The position numbers were made by a program, and so were the translations under genes. A stretch of 64,000 nt of DNA from an uncultured Bacteroides sp. (GTDB lineage: Bacteria; Bacteroidota; Bacteroidia; Bacteroidales; Bacteroidaceae), in contig CASGED010000126.1 of the NCBI GenBank assembly GCA_949300425.1, forward strand, positions 52,587 through 116,586. Direction: 5' to 3'. Under the pieces are notes generated by a model. The model saw only the letters and a program-made list of their open reading frames with translations. It made no database searches and was not told the DNA's origin. Of the stretch, positions 10,590 to 19,349 are shown one piece after another (positions within the stretch are counted from its first letter, which is position 1; every line of letters begins with the position of its first letter).

Positions 10590-10655
10590 GTTTCAGCAGC
10601 CACTGAAACAACGTTTCAACAGCCATTGAAACAATGTTTCAGTAGCTATTGAAAC
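10590..10655. repeat. Three-unit palindromic array, 23-bp period (family A)
   Basis: Three near-identical 20-bp palindromes, GTTTCARYAGCYAYTGAAAC, start at 10590, 10613 and 10636, exactly 23 bp apart. Arms are GTTTCA and TGAAAC. The array lies between the convergent ends of the HTCS gene (10529) and the helicase gene (10704). No other terminator is evident in this gap, so it may act as a bidirectional one. Confidence 0.85.
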
Positions 10656-10703
10656 GAACCGACAAATTATTTAATTTTGTACACTCACTTAAAGTATTAT
10701 AAC

Positions 10704-13265
10704 CTACACTTCAATCGGGCCAGTCGTTCCATCAGTTACATCATGTTCCCCGTACTTCTGTTTTAGTTCCTCCACTGACATTCCCGTGAAGTAGTCCTCG
10801 ATGAAGTCCCAACGGCAGGCATCGTCCATGCGGCCGGTGCCGAAGAAGAGGCGATAAAGCTCTATCTGTTCCTGGAAGATACGCTCGTTGGCATCCAGAA
10901 TGAGGTTGCGGTAATCGTCCGTAGCCACCAACTGTTGCAGGGTGTCCACTTCGCTGAGGCGCACGTGGACGCAGGGAGTGCCTCCACCCGCCACGCTAAA
11001 GGACAAGCCGCCAAGCATGGAAAGAAGGTTGAGCAGCATGTTGAGGTCGGAGAAGGGAGTGCAATAGAATTGCAGACGCGCGCCCTTGCGTCCCGTGATG
11101 CGTTGGGCAAAGAGTTTCTGATAGCGCGACAAGAGGAGGTCGAAGCCGCGGGTGACGGTGAAGGACAGTTCGTTGCTCTCCTTCTTCTTCTGGCTGCTGA
11201 TGTAGCTCACGCTACGGCCTTCCTCCACTCGGCTCTCCAGCAAGGAGCCGATGAAACGCTTGGCGGAGCGGACGTCCATGCCATGCTCGGCAAAAACGGC
11301 ACGCAGGGCTTCTTCGTCGAAGCGACCTTTATTCTTCAGCAGGGCGGTTTTCAGCAATGTAGTCAGGCTCTTGAACAAGGCATCCATGCGGGCGCGCAGC
11401 GTTTCGGAGTTTTCTTTCAGCAACACATCGTGCCTACCCACGGCCACGGCGCGCGAACCTTCACACAGGGTGCCTCCGGTGAGCTTCTGCTTGAATTCCT
11501 TGTAGCCTAATTCGGGGAAGCACTCTTCCCACAAGCGGTCGAGCCGTGCCAGGTAGACGCCCTCGGTATTCTTGACCGGAGTCAGATAGGCGGCATACTG
11601 GCGGGCAAAGACATCGCCCGTCTTGTCCTGTATGTAACCTTCCACCATGAGGTTTTGCGGAGTCACTTCCAGCAGACGTTTGCCATAACGCTTCTCGATG
11701 TCGTCTTCCAGCCAAAGCAGGGCGGTCTTGATGAGCTGGCCTAATTCGGCTTCATACTCTAACTTGTTCTTCATGCGGGGAAGCTTCACCACGAACTCGA
11801 AGTCGGACAAGGACACCAACATCTCTTCCTTGTTTCCCTTCATGTGATACACTTCCATGAGTTTGCGCAAAATGAGAGCCAACTGCTCCTGGGCGATGGC
11901 ACCCAACTGGTGCAGGCGGTTCATGTAGTAGAAATCGCGTTCGTGGAAGTCGGTGGCCGCAATGCCTTGCACCGATGCGTCACGCGCCGCACGGCCTATC
12001 TCCTGGATGTAGTCGACAAACGCGCTGGAGGGGGCAACGTGATAAACACGGTCGATGTCGCTGATGTCCACGCCCATGCCGAACGCCTTGGTGGCCACGA
12101 TGAGCCGTTTGCTTCCTTCCTTGAAGGCATCCACGATGGCTGCTTTCTGTGTTTTATCCTTCTTGCCGTAGTAGGTGGCTACGAGCGACCACTGAGTGGA
12201 CTTCACCCATGCTTTGACACGCATGTCGATGCTTCCGGCAAAAGGATAATAGAGTAACGTCTTGTGTCCGTCCAGATAGTCTTCCACACGGCCGGAGATG
12301 GCGCGCTGCTTGGCTTTGTCGTAGGTTTCGCCTTCTTCTATCTCTAACTGGCGGATGTCGAAGCCGATGTTGCGGCGCTTCACGGTACCGATGTAGAGCA
12401 CGCAGGGAGCCATCTGCAAAGAGCGGATGGTCTCGAAGACCATGTCGTTATCGCCCGCAGGATTCCATACGGCCGTAGCCGTGAGGGCAAAAAGAGGAAA
12501 ATCATAACCCAAGGTTTGTTTCAATCCTGCCAGGTAACGGCCTAAGAACCAATAGTCCACACGGAATTCCTTGCCCCAGGTGGTCACCGTATGCGCCTCG
12601 TCCACCACGACGAGACCGATGTGACGATTGCCCACGAAGTGGCGGATGTCGTAGGACAAAAGCAATTCGGGCGAAAGGTAGAATAAATCGACCTCACCTT
12701 CGCGCACCTGCCGGTAAACTTCCAACTTCTGTTCGGGTGAAAGGTCGGACGACGCATAAGCCACACGCGTGTAGCCCAAGTCCTGCAAGCTCTCCACTTG
12801 GTCAACTATCAATGCCTTCAAAGGAGAAACCACCAACGTGAGCCAACCATGCTTCCGCCCCAAATACTCCGCAGGAAGCTGAAACAACAACGACTTTCCC
12901 GAACCTGTAGGAGCCGTAAGCAGAATATTGTCCGGCCGGGCATCCGGTTCGAGTGCCTTCTCCGCCTCACGTATCACGTGCTCTATCAACTGCCCCTGCG
13001 ATATGGATAACCGTTCTTTCCCCTTGAACAGGTCGTCATAGATTTCCAACTCACGGAATTGCTCGTATCCGTATATTTCGTTCAGCAATCCGCACACTTC
13101 CTCCCGACAAGCCTCGGGCAGATGTCTTTCTCTCAGCTCGGGCAGTTGATAAGCCACTATTTCTTGCATATCCATTTTTTTTTTTTGCGTGTTCTCCAAA
13201 TCGTTATAAAAAAGGAAAGGCAGCTTGTCAGCCTTATACGACATGGCCTCCAAACTACCTTTCAT
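10704..13265 (-). CDS. RecQ-like superfamily 2 DNA helicase with a long uncharacterised C-terminal part
   Basis: An ATP-dependent helicase, 853 residues from the farthest start. Walker A is APTGSGKS (118-125), motif II is DEAH (222-225), motif III is TATA (262-265) and motif VI is QEIGRAARD (421-429). VSPLKALIVDQ and KAFGMGVDISDIDRVYH are typical of the RecQ/SF2 group. Residues beyond about 450 do not match the RecQ zinc-binding, winged-helix and HRDC arrangement that I know, so it should not be called RecQ. The start is uncertain: a run of 12 A precedes an in-frame ATG at 13175 (MDMQEIVAYQ, giving 823 residues). A-rich leaders are common in this phylum, so 13175 may be the true start. No partner genes of a known defence system lie next to it. 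Confidence 0.8.
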   Translation of the reverse strand: MKGSLEAMSYKADKLPFLFYNDLENTQKKKMDMQEIVAYQLPELRERHLPEACREEVCGLLNEIYGYEQFRELEIYDDLFKGKERLSISQGQLIEHVIREAEKALEPDARPDNILLTAPTGSGKSLLFQLPAEYLGRKHGWLTLVVSPLKALIVDQVESLQDLGYTRVAYASSDLSPEQKLEVYRQVREGEVDLFYLSPELLLSYDIRHFVGNRHIGLVVVDEAHTVTTWGKEFRVDYWFLGRYLAGLKQTLGYDFPLFALTATAVWNPAGDNDMVFETIRSLQMAPCVLYIGTVKRRNIGFDIRQLEIEEGETYDKAKQRAISGRVEDYLDGHKTLLYYPFAGSIDMRVKAWVKSTQWSLVATYYGKKDKTQKAAIVDAFKEGSKRLIVATKAFGMGVDISDIDRVYHVAPSSAFVDYIQEIGRAARDASVQGIAATDFHERDFYYMNRLHQLGAIAQEQLALILRKLMEVYHMKGNKEEMLVSLSDFEFVVKLPRMKNKLEYEAELGQLIKTALLWLEDDIEKRYGKRLLEVTPQNLMVEGYIQDKTGDVFARQYAAYLTPVKNTEGVYLARLDRLWEECFPELGYKEFKQKLTGGTLCEGSRAVAVGRHDVLLKENSETLRARMDALFKSLTTLLKTALLKNKGRFDEEALRAVFAEHGMDVRSAKRFIGSLLESRVEEGRSVSYISSQKKKESNELSFTVTRGFDLLLSRYQKLFAQRITGRKGARLQFYCTPFSDLNMLLNLLSMLGGLSFSVAGGGTPCVHVRLSEVDTLQQLVATDDYRNLILDANERIFQEQIELYRLFFGTGRMDDACRWDFIEDYFTGMSVEELKQKYGEHDVTDGTTGPIEV

Positions 13266-13327
13266 ATTACTTTTGTACCCGCTACCCCCTATTCAACCGG
13301 AAAGGGCGGCGGAACACAAAACGCGTA

Positions 13328-13549
13328 TTAATACTCCTCCTCGTTGAAAAAGAAATCTTCTTTGCTGGGATAATCAGGCCAGATGTCTTCGATACTTTCG
13401 TATATTTCACCCTCATCTTCCATCTCCTGCAGATTCTCAATCACTTCAAGCGGAGCGCCCGAACGCATGGCATAATCAATCAGTTCGTCCTTAGTTGCCG
13501 GCCAAGGAGCATCCTCCAGTTTGGATGCCAATTCCAATGTCCAATACAT
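13328..13549 (-). CDS. Small acidic DUF2795-family protein
   Basis: A 73-residue acidic protein with the motif DAPWPATKDELIDYAMRSGAPLEV split over residues about 13-36, recognised as the conserved DUF2795 core of Bacteroidetes. The C-terminal tail is rich in Asp/Glu and aromatic residues (DFFFNEEEY). There is no signal peptide, so it is cytosolic. Function is unknown; small size and charge suggest a protein- or nucleic-acid-interacting helper, which is only a guess. It has its own promoter at 13601-13630, overlapping the end of the upstream adenosyltransferase gene. Confidence 0.8.
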   Translation of the reverse strand: MYWTLELASKLEDAPWPATKDELIDYAMRSGAPLEVIENLQEMEDEGEIYESIEDIWPDYPSKEDFFFNEEEY

Positions 13550-13600
13550 AATTGTCTAAGTATTTAATTTGTGCGGTTTGTTATTTCTTCAATTTTTCGG

Positions 13601-13630
13601 CAAAAATATAACAAATTATCTCACAAACAA
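13601..13630 (-). promoter_or_regulatory. Promoter of the DUF2795 gene
   Basis: Minus-strand -7 box TATTTTTG (13608-13601) with TTG (13630-13628) 19 nt upstream. The -33 box lies inside the last codons of the upstream gene. Confidence 0.5.
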
Positions 13631-14187
13631 CTTTTATCCCAAAATATTTCTACTTTTTTCTCGTCTTGATTCATTTTACGCGAAAGTACGAACAAATAAT
13701 CGGATAAACGGTTCATATAAGCCAATAACATGGGAGGAACTTCTACTTCTTCCGCCAAGCGAAGGATACGCCGTTCGGCACGCCGGCACACCGTCCGACA
13801 CACATGGCACACCGCCGCTCCCCGGCTTCCACCAGGCAACACGAAGGCTTTCAAAGGGGAAAGTTTGGCGTCGACGCGGTCAATCTCTCGCTCTACTTCC
13901 TCCACCTGTACAAGGGTAATCACGCTCTCTTCCCTTAGCTGCACCCGCTCGCAATCGGTGGCCAGGCAGGAGCCTACGGCAAAAAGCCGGTGCTGCACCC
14001 GGCAAAGGAAGGCAAGGTCGTCCGCATCGGTCAGATAAGTCATAAGCAAGCCTATTTGAGCATTCAGTTCGTCCACCGTGCCGTATGCCTCCAAACGTAC
14101 ATGAGTTTTTGGCACCCGCGTACCTCCCACCAACGATGTGCGCCCGTCATCACCGGTTTTGGTGTATATCATACTTTTCTTCATCAC
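13621..14187 (-). CDS. PduO-type cob(I)yrinic acid a,c-diamide adenosyltransferase
   Basis: A 188-residue ATP:corrinoid adenosyltransferase that transfers the adenosyl group of ATP to cob(I)alamin to make coenzyme B12. The N-terminal ATP-binding signature is complete: [16 protein letters not shown] (about 7-22), followed by [17 protein letters not shown]. The helical-bundle end has [24 protein letters not shown] and [13 protein letters not shown]-like text ([16 protein letters not shown]), as in PduO/MMAB proteins. Length is typical. No other cobamide genes are in the window; the enzyme probably serves salvage for B12-dependent enzymes such as methylmalonyl-CoA mutase. An alternative start is the second Met. 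Confidence 0.93.
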   Translation of the reverse strand: MMKKSMIYTKTGDDGRTSLVGGTRVPKTHVRLEAYGTVDELNAQIGLLMTYLTDADDLAFLCRVQHRLFAVGSCLATDCERVQLREESVITLVQVEEVEREIDRVDAKLSPLKAFVLPGGSRGAAVCHVCRTVCRRAERRILRLAEEVEVPPMLLAYMNRLSDYLFVLSRKMNQDEKKVEIFWDKSCL

Positions 14188-14212
14188 TTATCTTATTTTT
14201 TAGTTAGCATAT

Positions 14213-14848
14213 TCAGAAACAGACGATATAATTCTGTTTGTTCATCTTTTTATTAAAAAAGACAATACCCAAATCATAAAGGTCGAAAGTGACCCCTACC
14301 CGCTCGTCCTGCTGTATGTTTTGCCAAAGCATACGCATGTAAGGCGTATATCCAATGCCTTCCACCACAAACATAGAAGTCTCGCAAGCATGGGGAGCGC
14401 AAAGTTCATACGCCACCAACGAAAACGCGGGGTCCTGATAATTATGTATATAAAGGAAATCTACCGGAACATCCTTATCCAAGAACAAATCGTTCAGTTC
14501 ACATGTTCCGCTATAACGTGCCTTCAGGCATCCCGCCTTTAAGTAGAGCGAGGAAGCGGACAAGCGTCCGGCATCTATTATCGTCCGGGGATGGGCATAA
14601 TTGACCAAGCGGAATAATAAACGCTTCACCTTAAGCGGCTCGTACAACCAATCAGCACACTCCTCTCCCGTCCTGTTCTTCTCCTCCGCACGCAAGTCGG
14701 TATATTTATAATATGGTGTCTTTTCATAAACGACCCGCGTGATGAAGTTGTAGGCGAAAGGCGAATGCACGCCATATCCCCGCCGGTGCCCAATGCGGCG
14801 CAACCAGACAAAAGGATGCACATAGTAGGGTAATAAACGCTGCTTCAT
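14213..14848 (-). CDS. Degenerate methyltransferase-like protein of a Bacteroidetes family
   Basis: A protein of 211 residues beginning MKQRLLPYYVHPFVWL. Its opening GYGVHSPFAYNFITRVVYE and closing LGIVFFNKKMNKQNYIV resemble the Bacteroidetes class-I SAM-methyltransferase-like family. I cannot see the glycine-rich SAM-binding motif I (the expected place reads TIIDAGRLSASSLYL), so it may not bind SAM. No signal peptide is seen. The start at 14848 is chosen over an upstream in-frame ATG at 14866 because a strong promoter -7 box (14860-14853) lies between them, so the upstream codons would not be transcribed. The message would be nearly leaderless. Function is unknown. Confidence 0.65.
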   Translation of the reverse strand: MKQRLLPYYVHPFVWLRRIGHRRGYGVHSPFAYNFITRVVYEKTPYYKYTDLRAEEKNRTGEECADWLYEPLKVKRLLFRLVNYAHPRTIIDAGRLSASSLYLKAGCLKARYSGTCELNDLFLDKDVPVDFLYIHNYQDPAFSLVAYELCAPHACETSMFVVEGIGYTPYMRMLWQNIQQDERVGVTFDLYDLGIVFFNKKMNKQNYIVCF

Positions 14849-14852
14849 GGTG

Positions 14853-14883
14853 CAAAGATAGTGCAAATCGAATGCTAAACAAA
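14853..14883 (-). promoter_or_regulatory. Promoter of the methyltransferase-like gene
   Basis: Minus-strand TTTG (14883-14880), 19 nt, then TATCTTTG (14860-14853). Predicted transcription begins at about the ATG at 14848, implying a leaderless or near-leaderless message. Confidence 0.55.
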
Positions 14884-15150
14884 CAAGCTCGCTTGAATTT
14901 GTTTAGCAGAGATGCAGCCTATCTTATCTAAAGATAATGCAAATGCTTCTATAACATACAATACAGAGGCCGTTTGTAAGTTATAAAATATCAATGTAAT
15001 TGCCCGAAACCCATCCTCATCTTTTCGTAGCAGATACAAAAAGCAGCTTTTATATATTGTTTTATATACGAAAACTATTCAACTGGGAAATAATGCTTTA
15101 TAACATATTAAAAAATCGGATATTTTTATTCATCGTATAGAAAAACTGCA

Positions 15151-15158
15151 TACATTTG
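15151..15158 (+). promoter_or_regulatory. Probable -7 box of the xylose operon
   Basis: TACATTTG matches TAnnTTTG and lies 21 bp before the regulator's ATG. No -33 TTTG is seen at the right spacing, so the promoter may need activation or read poorly by consensus. Confidence 0.45.
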
Positions 15159-15179
15159 CGATATTAAAAAAAAAAGACC

Positions 15180-15908
15180 ATGGAAAAGCAGACTGAAATT
15201 ATTGATGTTCACATATCCGTGGATTGTGTCGTGATTGGTTTTGACGGAGAACAATTCCGGGTGCTTTTAGTGCGGCAAGTCGGCAAGCAGACTGACGGGG
15301 AATTTAATGATTGGAAATTGCCGGGAAGCCCTATTTACATGGACGAAGATTTGGATGATGCCGCCAAACGAGTGTTGACGGAGTTGACTGGACTGAAAAA
15401 CATCCGGATGAATCAGTTTAAAGCATACGGCTCGAAAGAACGTACGGCAGATCCGCGTGATGTAATGTGGTTAGAGCATTTTCACCTGATTGAAGAAGGC
15501 AGAGTAGGACGGATTGTAACCGTGGCTTATCTTTCGTTATTAAAGATAGACCGACATAATAAGCAACTTACCACTACTTATGACGCCTGTTGGACCCCGG
15601 TATCAAAGGTCGGCCCTTTAGCTTTCGATCACAATCAGATTCTGAAAGACGCCTTGGAGGTTGTTCGCCATTATGTAGAGAGCTCTCCTGCGGTGATGTT
15701 CGACCTCTTACCCCGAAAATTTACGGCATCCCAGCTTCGTGTGCTTTATCAACTTATATATAATAAGGAGTTCGATGTACGGAATTTCCATAAAAAGATA
15801 GCGTTGATGCCCTACGTGGTTCCGCTTGAAGAAAAGGAACAAGGCGTGGCCCATCGGGCAGCAAGATATTATCGGTTCAACCGGAAAATCTATAATAAGA
15901 CGAGGTAA
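15180..15908 (+). CDS. NUDIX-domain (NrtR-family) transcriptional regulator of xylose use
   Basis: A 242-residue protein with an N-terminal NUDIX-fold domain (about 8-150) and a C-terminal winged-helix DNA-binding domain (about 165-235: LLPRKFTASQLRVLYQLIYNKEFDVRNFHKKI, then ARYYRFNRKIY). This is the layout of NrtR-type regulators, in which the NUDIX domain usually serves as effector sensor, not hydrolase. The NUDIX box is not intact (AAKRVLTELTGL lacks the REUXEE core), consistent with loss of catalysis. In B. thetaiotaomicron, regulators of this family control arabinose and xylose genes. Here it is the first gene of the operon with xylB and xylA, so it is the probable xylose regulator; the effector is an inference. 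Confidence 0.88.
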   Translation: MEKQTEIIDVHISVDCVVIGFDGEQFRVLLVRQVGKQTDGEFNDWKLPGSPIYMDEDLDDAAKRVLTELTGLKNIRMNQFKAYGSKERTADPRDVMWLEHFHLIEEGRVGRIVTVAYLSLLKIDRHNKQLTTTYDACWTPVSKVGPLAFDHNQILKDALEVVRHYVESSPAVMFDLLPRKFTASQLRVLYQLIYNKEFDVRNFHKKIALMPYVVPLEEKEQGVAHRAARYYRFNRKIYNKTR

Positions 15909-15948
15909 CTCTCCACGATTGTTAATTATCAACTATTTATAACTATAT

Positions 15949-17454
15949 ATGTATTTATTAGGGTATGACATAGGAAGTTCTTCGGTGAAAGCCAGTTTGG
16001 TGAATGCCGAGACTGGAAAGTGCGTAGCCTCGGCTTTCTATCCGAAAACAGAGGCAGAAATTATCGCCGTCCATCCAGGCTGGGCGGAACAGCGACCGGA
16101 AATGTGGTGGGCGAATCTGAAGTTGGCCACCGAGGCCATTATGAAAGAAAGCGGAGCAAAGAAAGAAGAAATAGCCGCTATCGGCATCTCGTATCAGATG
16201 CATGGATTGGTTTGCATAGACAAACAACAAAGCGTACTTCGCCCGGCTATCATTTGGTGTGATTCGCGCGCTGTTCCATACGGCGAAAAGGCGTTCCAAG
16301 ATTTAGGAGAAGAGCAATGCCTCTCGCATTTATTGAATTCTCCCGGGAATTTTACAGCATCGAAACTGGCTTGGGTAAAAGAGAACGAGCCGGACATCTA
16401 TGCACAAATCGATAAAATCATGCTTCCGGGCGATTACATCGCCATGCGTTTGACCGGTGAAATCTGTACAACGGTTTCGGGACTATCAGAAGGTATGTTG
16501 TGGGACTTTAAGACAAACGATGTCGCACAATCGTTACTCGATTATTATGGATTCGACCGTTCATTGATAGCCAACATCTGCCCTACTTTCTCCGAACAAG
16601 GAAGGGTGAACGCTATTGCCGCCGCTGAATTGGGACTGAGGGAAGGCACTCCAGTAACATACCGTGCAGGAGACCAACCCAACAACGCGCTTTCGCTGAA
16701 TGTATTCAATCCGGGTGAGATTGCTTCTACCGCAGGAACATCGGGCGTAGTATACGGTGTAAACGGATCGGTCAATTACGACCCTCAGTCGCGTGTGAAC
16801 ACTTTCGCGCATGTCAATCATACGGCAGACCAGACTCGGTTGGGCGTATTGCTTTGTATCAACGGTACCGGAATATTGAATTCATGGATAAAACGTACGA
16901 TAGTGCCCGAAGGAATTTCATACGCACAGATGAACAATCTTGCCGCCCAAGTACCCATCGGAGCAAGCGGCATAAGCATCCTTCCTTTCGGGAACGGTGC
17001 GGAACGTATGCTTCAGAACCGGGAAACAGGCTGCTTGATCCAAGGTATTAATTTCAACCTTCACACCCGCAACCACATTATCCGTGCGGCACAAGAAGGC
17101 ATTGTCTTTTCGTTCAAGTATGGCATTGACATCATGAAAGACATGGGTATGAACGTACAGAAAATCCATGCCGGACATGCCAATATGTTCCTCAGCCCGA
17201 TATTCCGCGAGACACTGGCCGGCGTGACGGGTGCGGTTATCGAGCTTTATGATACCGACGGTTCGGTAGGCGCGGCTAAAGGTGCAGGTATGGGAGCAGG
17301 TTTTTATAAAGACAATAACGAAGCTTTTGCGACATTAGACAAGTTAGCGGTTATCGAGCCTGATGCCGCCAATAAAGCGGCATACGAAGATGCATACCTG
17401 CACTGGCTGGAATGTATGCAAAAACTCATAAATAAAAAAAACATATACCATTAA
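15949..17454 (+). CDS. xylB: Xylulokinase
   Basis: A 501-residue FGGY-family sugar kinase that phosphorylates D-xylulose to D-xylulose 5-phosphate, feeding the pentose phosphate pathway. The ATPase phosphate-1 motif is LGYDIGSSSVKASL (about 4-17). GISYQMHGLVCID and IIWCDSRA carry the family sugar-contact region, and the C-terminal part has HAGHANMFLSPIFRETLAG and YDTDGSVGAAKGAG. Length is normal for the family. It lies 40 bp after the NUDIX regulator and 18 bp before xylA, so all three are co-transcribed. No transporter gene follows in this operon. Confidence 0.95.
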   Translation: MYLLGYDIGSSSVKASLVNAETGKCVASAFYPKTEAEIIAVHPGWAEQRPEMWWANLKLATEAIMKESGAKKEEIAAIGISYQMHGLVCIDKQQSVLRPAIIWCDSRAVPYGEKAFQDLGEEQCLSHLLNSPGNFTASKLAWVKENEPDIYAQIDKIMLPGDYIAMRLTGEICTTVSGLSEGMLWDFKTNDVAQSLLDYYGFDRSLIANICPTFSEQGRVNAIAAAELGLREGTPVTYRAGDQPNNALSLNVFNPGEIASTAGTSGVVYGVNGSVNYDPQSRVNTFAHVNHTADQTRLGVLLCINGTGILNSWIKRTIVPEGISYAQMNNLAAQVPIGASGISILPFGNGAERMLQNRETGCLIQGINFNLHTRNHIIRAAQEGIVFSFKYGIDIMKDMGMNVQKIHAGHANMFLSPIFRETLAGVTGAVIELYDTDGSVGAAKGAGMGAGFYKDNNEAFATLDKLAVIEPDAANKAAYEDAYLHWLECMQKLINKKNIYH

Positions 17455-17472
17455 CTTTTAAATAATAGAACT

Positions 17473-18789
17473 ATGGCTACAAAAGAGTATTTTCCAAACA
17501 TTGGCAAAATCAAATTCGAAGGTGTGGAAAGCAAAAGCCCGTTGGCTTTCCGCTATTATGACGCTGAAAAAGTAGTAATGGGTAAGAAAATGAAAGACTG
17601 GTTGAAATTCTCTATGGCTTGGTGGCACACGTTGTGCGCCGAAGGAGGCGACCAGTTTGGTGTTGGCACGAAGAAATTCCCTTGGAATGAGAATCCGGAC
17701 AAGATTCAAGCGGCTAAGGATAAAGCTGACGCAGGTTTTGAAATCATGCAGAAAATCGGCATCGAATACTATTGCTTCCACGATGTAGACCTCTGCGCCG
17801 AGGCAGATACCATCGAAGAATACGAAGCGAATCTGAAAGAGATTGTAGCCTACCTAAAGCAGAAGCAAGCCGAAACCGGCATTAAATTGTTGTGGGGCAC
17901 GGCTAATGTATTCGGTCACGCCCGTTATATGAACGGTGCGGCTACCAATCCTGATTTTGACGTAGTGGCTCGTGCGGCTGTCCAAATCAAGAACGCTATT
18001 GACGCTACCATCGAATTAGGCGGAACCAACTATGTATTTTGGGGTGGACGCGAAGGATATATGTCATTGCTGAATACCGACCAGAAACGCGAAAAAGAGC
18101 ACCTGGCCCAGATGTTGACCATCGCCCGCAACTATGCACGCGCGAAAGGCTTTACAGGTACATTCTTGGTTGAACCGAAGCCGATGGAACCGACCAAACA
18201 TCAATATGACTCAGATACCGAAACCGTCATCGGCTTCCTGAAAGCTCATCATTTGGATAAAGACTTCAAGGTAAACATCGAAGTGAACCACGCTACATTA
18301 GCCGGCCATACTTTCGAGCACGAATTGTGCGTGGCTGTCGATAACGGTATGTTGGGTTCTATCGACGCAAACCGTGGCGATTATCAGAATGGATGGGACA
18401 CTGACCAATTCCCGATTGACAACTACGAACTGACCCAAGCCATGATGCAAATCATCCGTAACGGAGGATTCGGTAATGGCGGTACGAACTTCGACGCTAA
18501 GACCCGCCGTAACTCTACTGACTTGGAAGACATCTTTATTGCCCACATTGCAGGTATGGACGCAATGGCCCGCGCGTTGCTGAGTGCGGCCAAATTGCTG
18601 GAAGAATCTCCGTACAGACAAATGTTGGCAGACCGTTACGCGTCATTCGATTCCGGCAAAGGTAAAGAATTCGAAGAAGGCAAGATGACCCTCGAGGACG
18701 TAGTGGCATACGCGAAAGCGAACGGCGAACCGAAACAGACCAGCGGCAAGCAAGAATTGTATGAAGCCATCTTGAATATGTACTGCTGA
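17473..18789 (+). CDS. xylA: Xylose isomerase
   Basis: A 438-residue TIM-barrel metalloenzyme that converts D-xylose to D-xylulose. Signature segments are present: YYCFHDVDL with the catalytic His-Asp pair (about 98-106), [31 protein letters not shown] with the metal-binding Glu, [18 protein letters not shown] and [10 protein letters not shown] with the two metal clusters. The length and the insertion pattern fit the longer class II xylose isomerases found in Bacteroides. It is the last gene of the operon and is followed at once by a strong terminator. Confidence 0.97.
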   Translation: MATKEYFPNIGKIKFEGVESKSPLAFRYYDAEKVVMGKKMKDWLKFSMAWWHTLCAEGGDQFGVGTKKFPWNENPDKIQAAKDKADAGFEIMQKIGIEYYCFHDVDLCAEADTIEEYEANLKEIVAYLKQKQAETGIKLLWGTANVFGHARYMNGAATNPDFDVVARAAVQIKNAIDATIELGGTNYVFWGGREGYMSLLNTDQKREKEHLAQMLTIARNYARAKGFTGTFLVEPKPMEPTKHQYDSDTETVIGFLKAHHLDKDFKVNIEVNHATLAGHTFEHELCVAVDNGMLGSIDANRGDYQNGWDTDQFPIDNYELTQAMMQIIRNGGFGNGGTNFDAKTRRNSTDLEDIFIAHIAGMDAMARALLSAAKLLEESPYRQMLADRYASFDSGKGKEFEEGKMTLEDVVAYAKANGEPKQTSGKQELYEAILNMYC

Positions 18790-18824
18790 TGAGGGCAGAA
18801 TAGTCAAGATGCTCACTTTGTCAG

Positions 18825-18867
18825 AGAAGATATACTTCATTAATCAAGTAAGTATATCTTCTTTTTT
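18825..18867 (+). terminator. Rho-independent terminator of the xylose operon
   Basis: AGAAGATATACTT (18825-18837) pairs perfectly with AAGTATATCTTCT (18850-18862), followed by a T run. It begins 36 bp after the xylA stop. Confidence 0.9.
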
Positions 18868-18896
18868 ATGCGGATATTTGATGTTCGGCTTTGGCA

Positions 18897-18926
18897 TTGG
18901 TGTTTTAAAAATATTTCCTACTTTTG
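18897..18926 (+). promoter_or_regulatory. Promoter of the vanZ-like gene
   Basis: TTG (18897-18899), 19 nt, then TACTTTTG (18919-18926). The ATG follows 28 bp later. Confidence 0.6.
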
Positions 18927-18953
18927 CACCGTCATTCATAAAAACGACTTACT

Positions 18954-19349
18954 ATGATTCGCTACATCAGACAATATCCGGTATCTATCTGCATCATCCT
19001 GGCGGTTATCTACTTGTCTTTCTTCAAGCCACCCCAAACGGACATTGGCTCCATCCCCGGCATGGACAAGGTGGTGCATGTGTGCATGTACTTCGGCTTG
19101 TCGGGCATGTTGTGGCTGGAGTTCATACGCGCACACCGGAAGACACACGCTCCCTTGTGGCACGCTTGGATAGGCGCCCTGCTCTGCCCCGTCCTGTTTA
19201 GCGGGGCGATAGAGTTGTTGCAAGAGTATTGCACCACCTACCGGGGAGGCGACTGGCTGGATTTTGCCGCCAACACCACGGGTGCCCTGCTTGCCTCGCT
19301 TATGGGCCGGTATCTGTCGACCCGCAAGTGGGCAAAAGGTTATAAATAA
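18954..19349 (+). CDS. VanZ-family membrane protein
   Basis: A 131-residue integral membrane protein with four predicted helices (about 10-24, 40-58, 70-90, 103-117). The VanZ family core is seen as DIGSIPGMDKVVHVCMYFGLSGMLWLEF in two parts and as IELLQEYCTTYRGGDWLDFAANTTGALLA, which holds the conserved E-Q and R-x-x-D-x-x-D-x-x-x-N residues. VanZ of enterococci gives low teicoplanin resistance, but the molecular role of most family members is unknown. Its last 10 bp overlap the end of murF on the other strand. Placement beside a peptidoglycan gene fits an envelope role, which is only suggestive. Confidence 0.88.
   Translation: MIRYIRQYPVSICIILAVIYLSFFKPPQTDIGSIPGMDKVVHVCMYFGLSGMLWLEFIRAHRKTHAPLWHAWIGALLCPVLFSGAIELLQEYCTTYRGGDWLDFAANTTGALLASLMGRYLSTRKWAKGYK

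Larger units (their letters stand above)
14849..15179. other. Divergent intergenic region upstream of the xylose operon
   Basis: AT-rich gap between the methyltransferase-like gene and the xylose regulator. A hairpin at 14874-14907 pairs GCTAAACAAA with TTTGTTTAGC and overlaps the -33 box of the minus-strand promoter, so it could be an operator or a terminator remnant. The region 15030-15145 is very AT-rich and probably holds the regulator's binding sites, but I could not define one. Confidence 0.45.

Noticed and set aside
10590-10655. Possible CRISPR array (also considered for 23337, 34795 and 60777)
   Set aside because: Repeats are palindromic with only 3-10 bp linkers, there are no unique 30-bp spacers, and no cas genes are in the window.
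10704-13265. Defence-island helicase (Dpd, Druantia or Zorya-like)
   Set aside because: No partner genes of those systems lie beside it, and the neighbours are ordinary small housekeeping genes.
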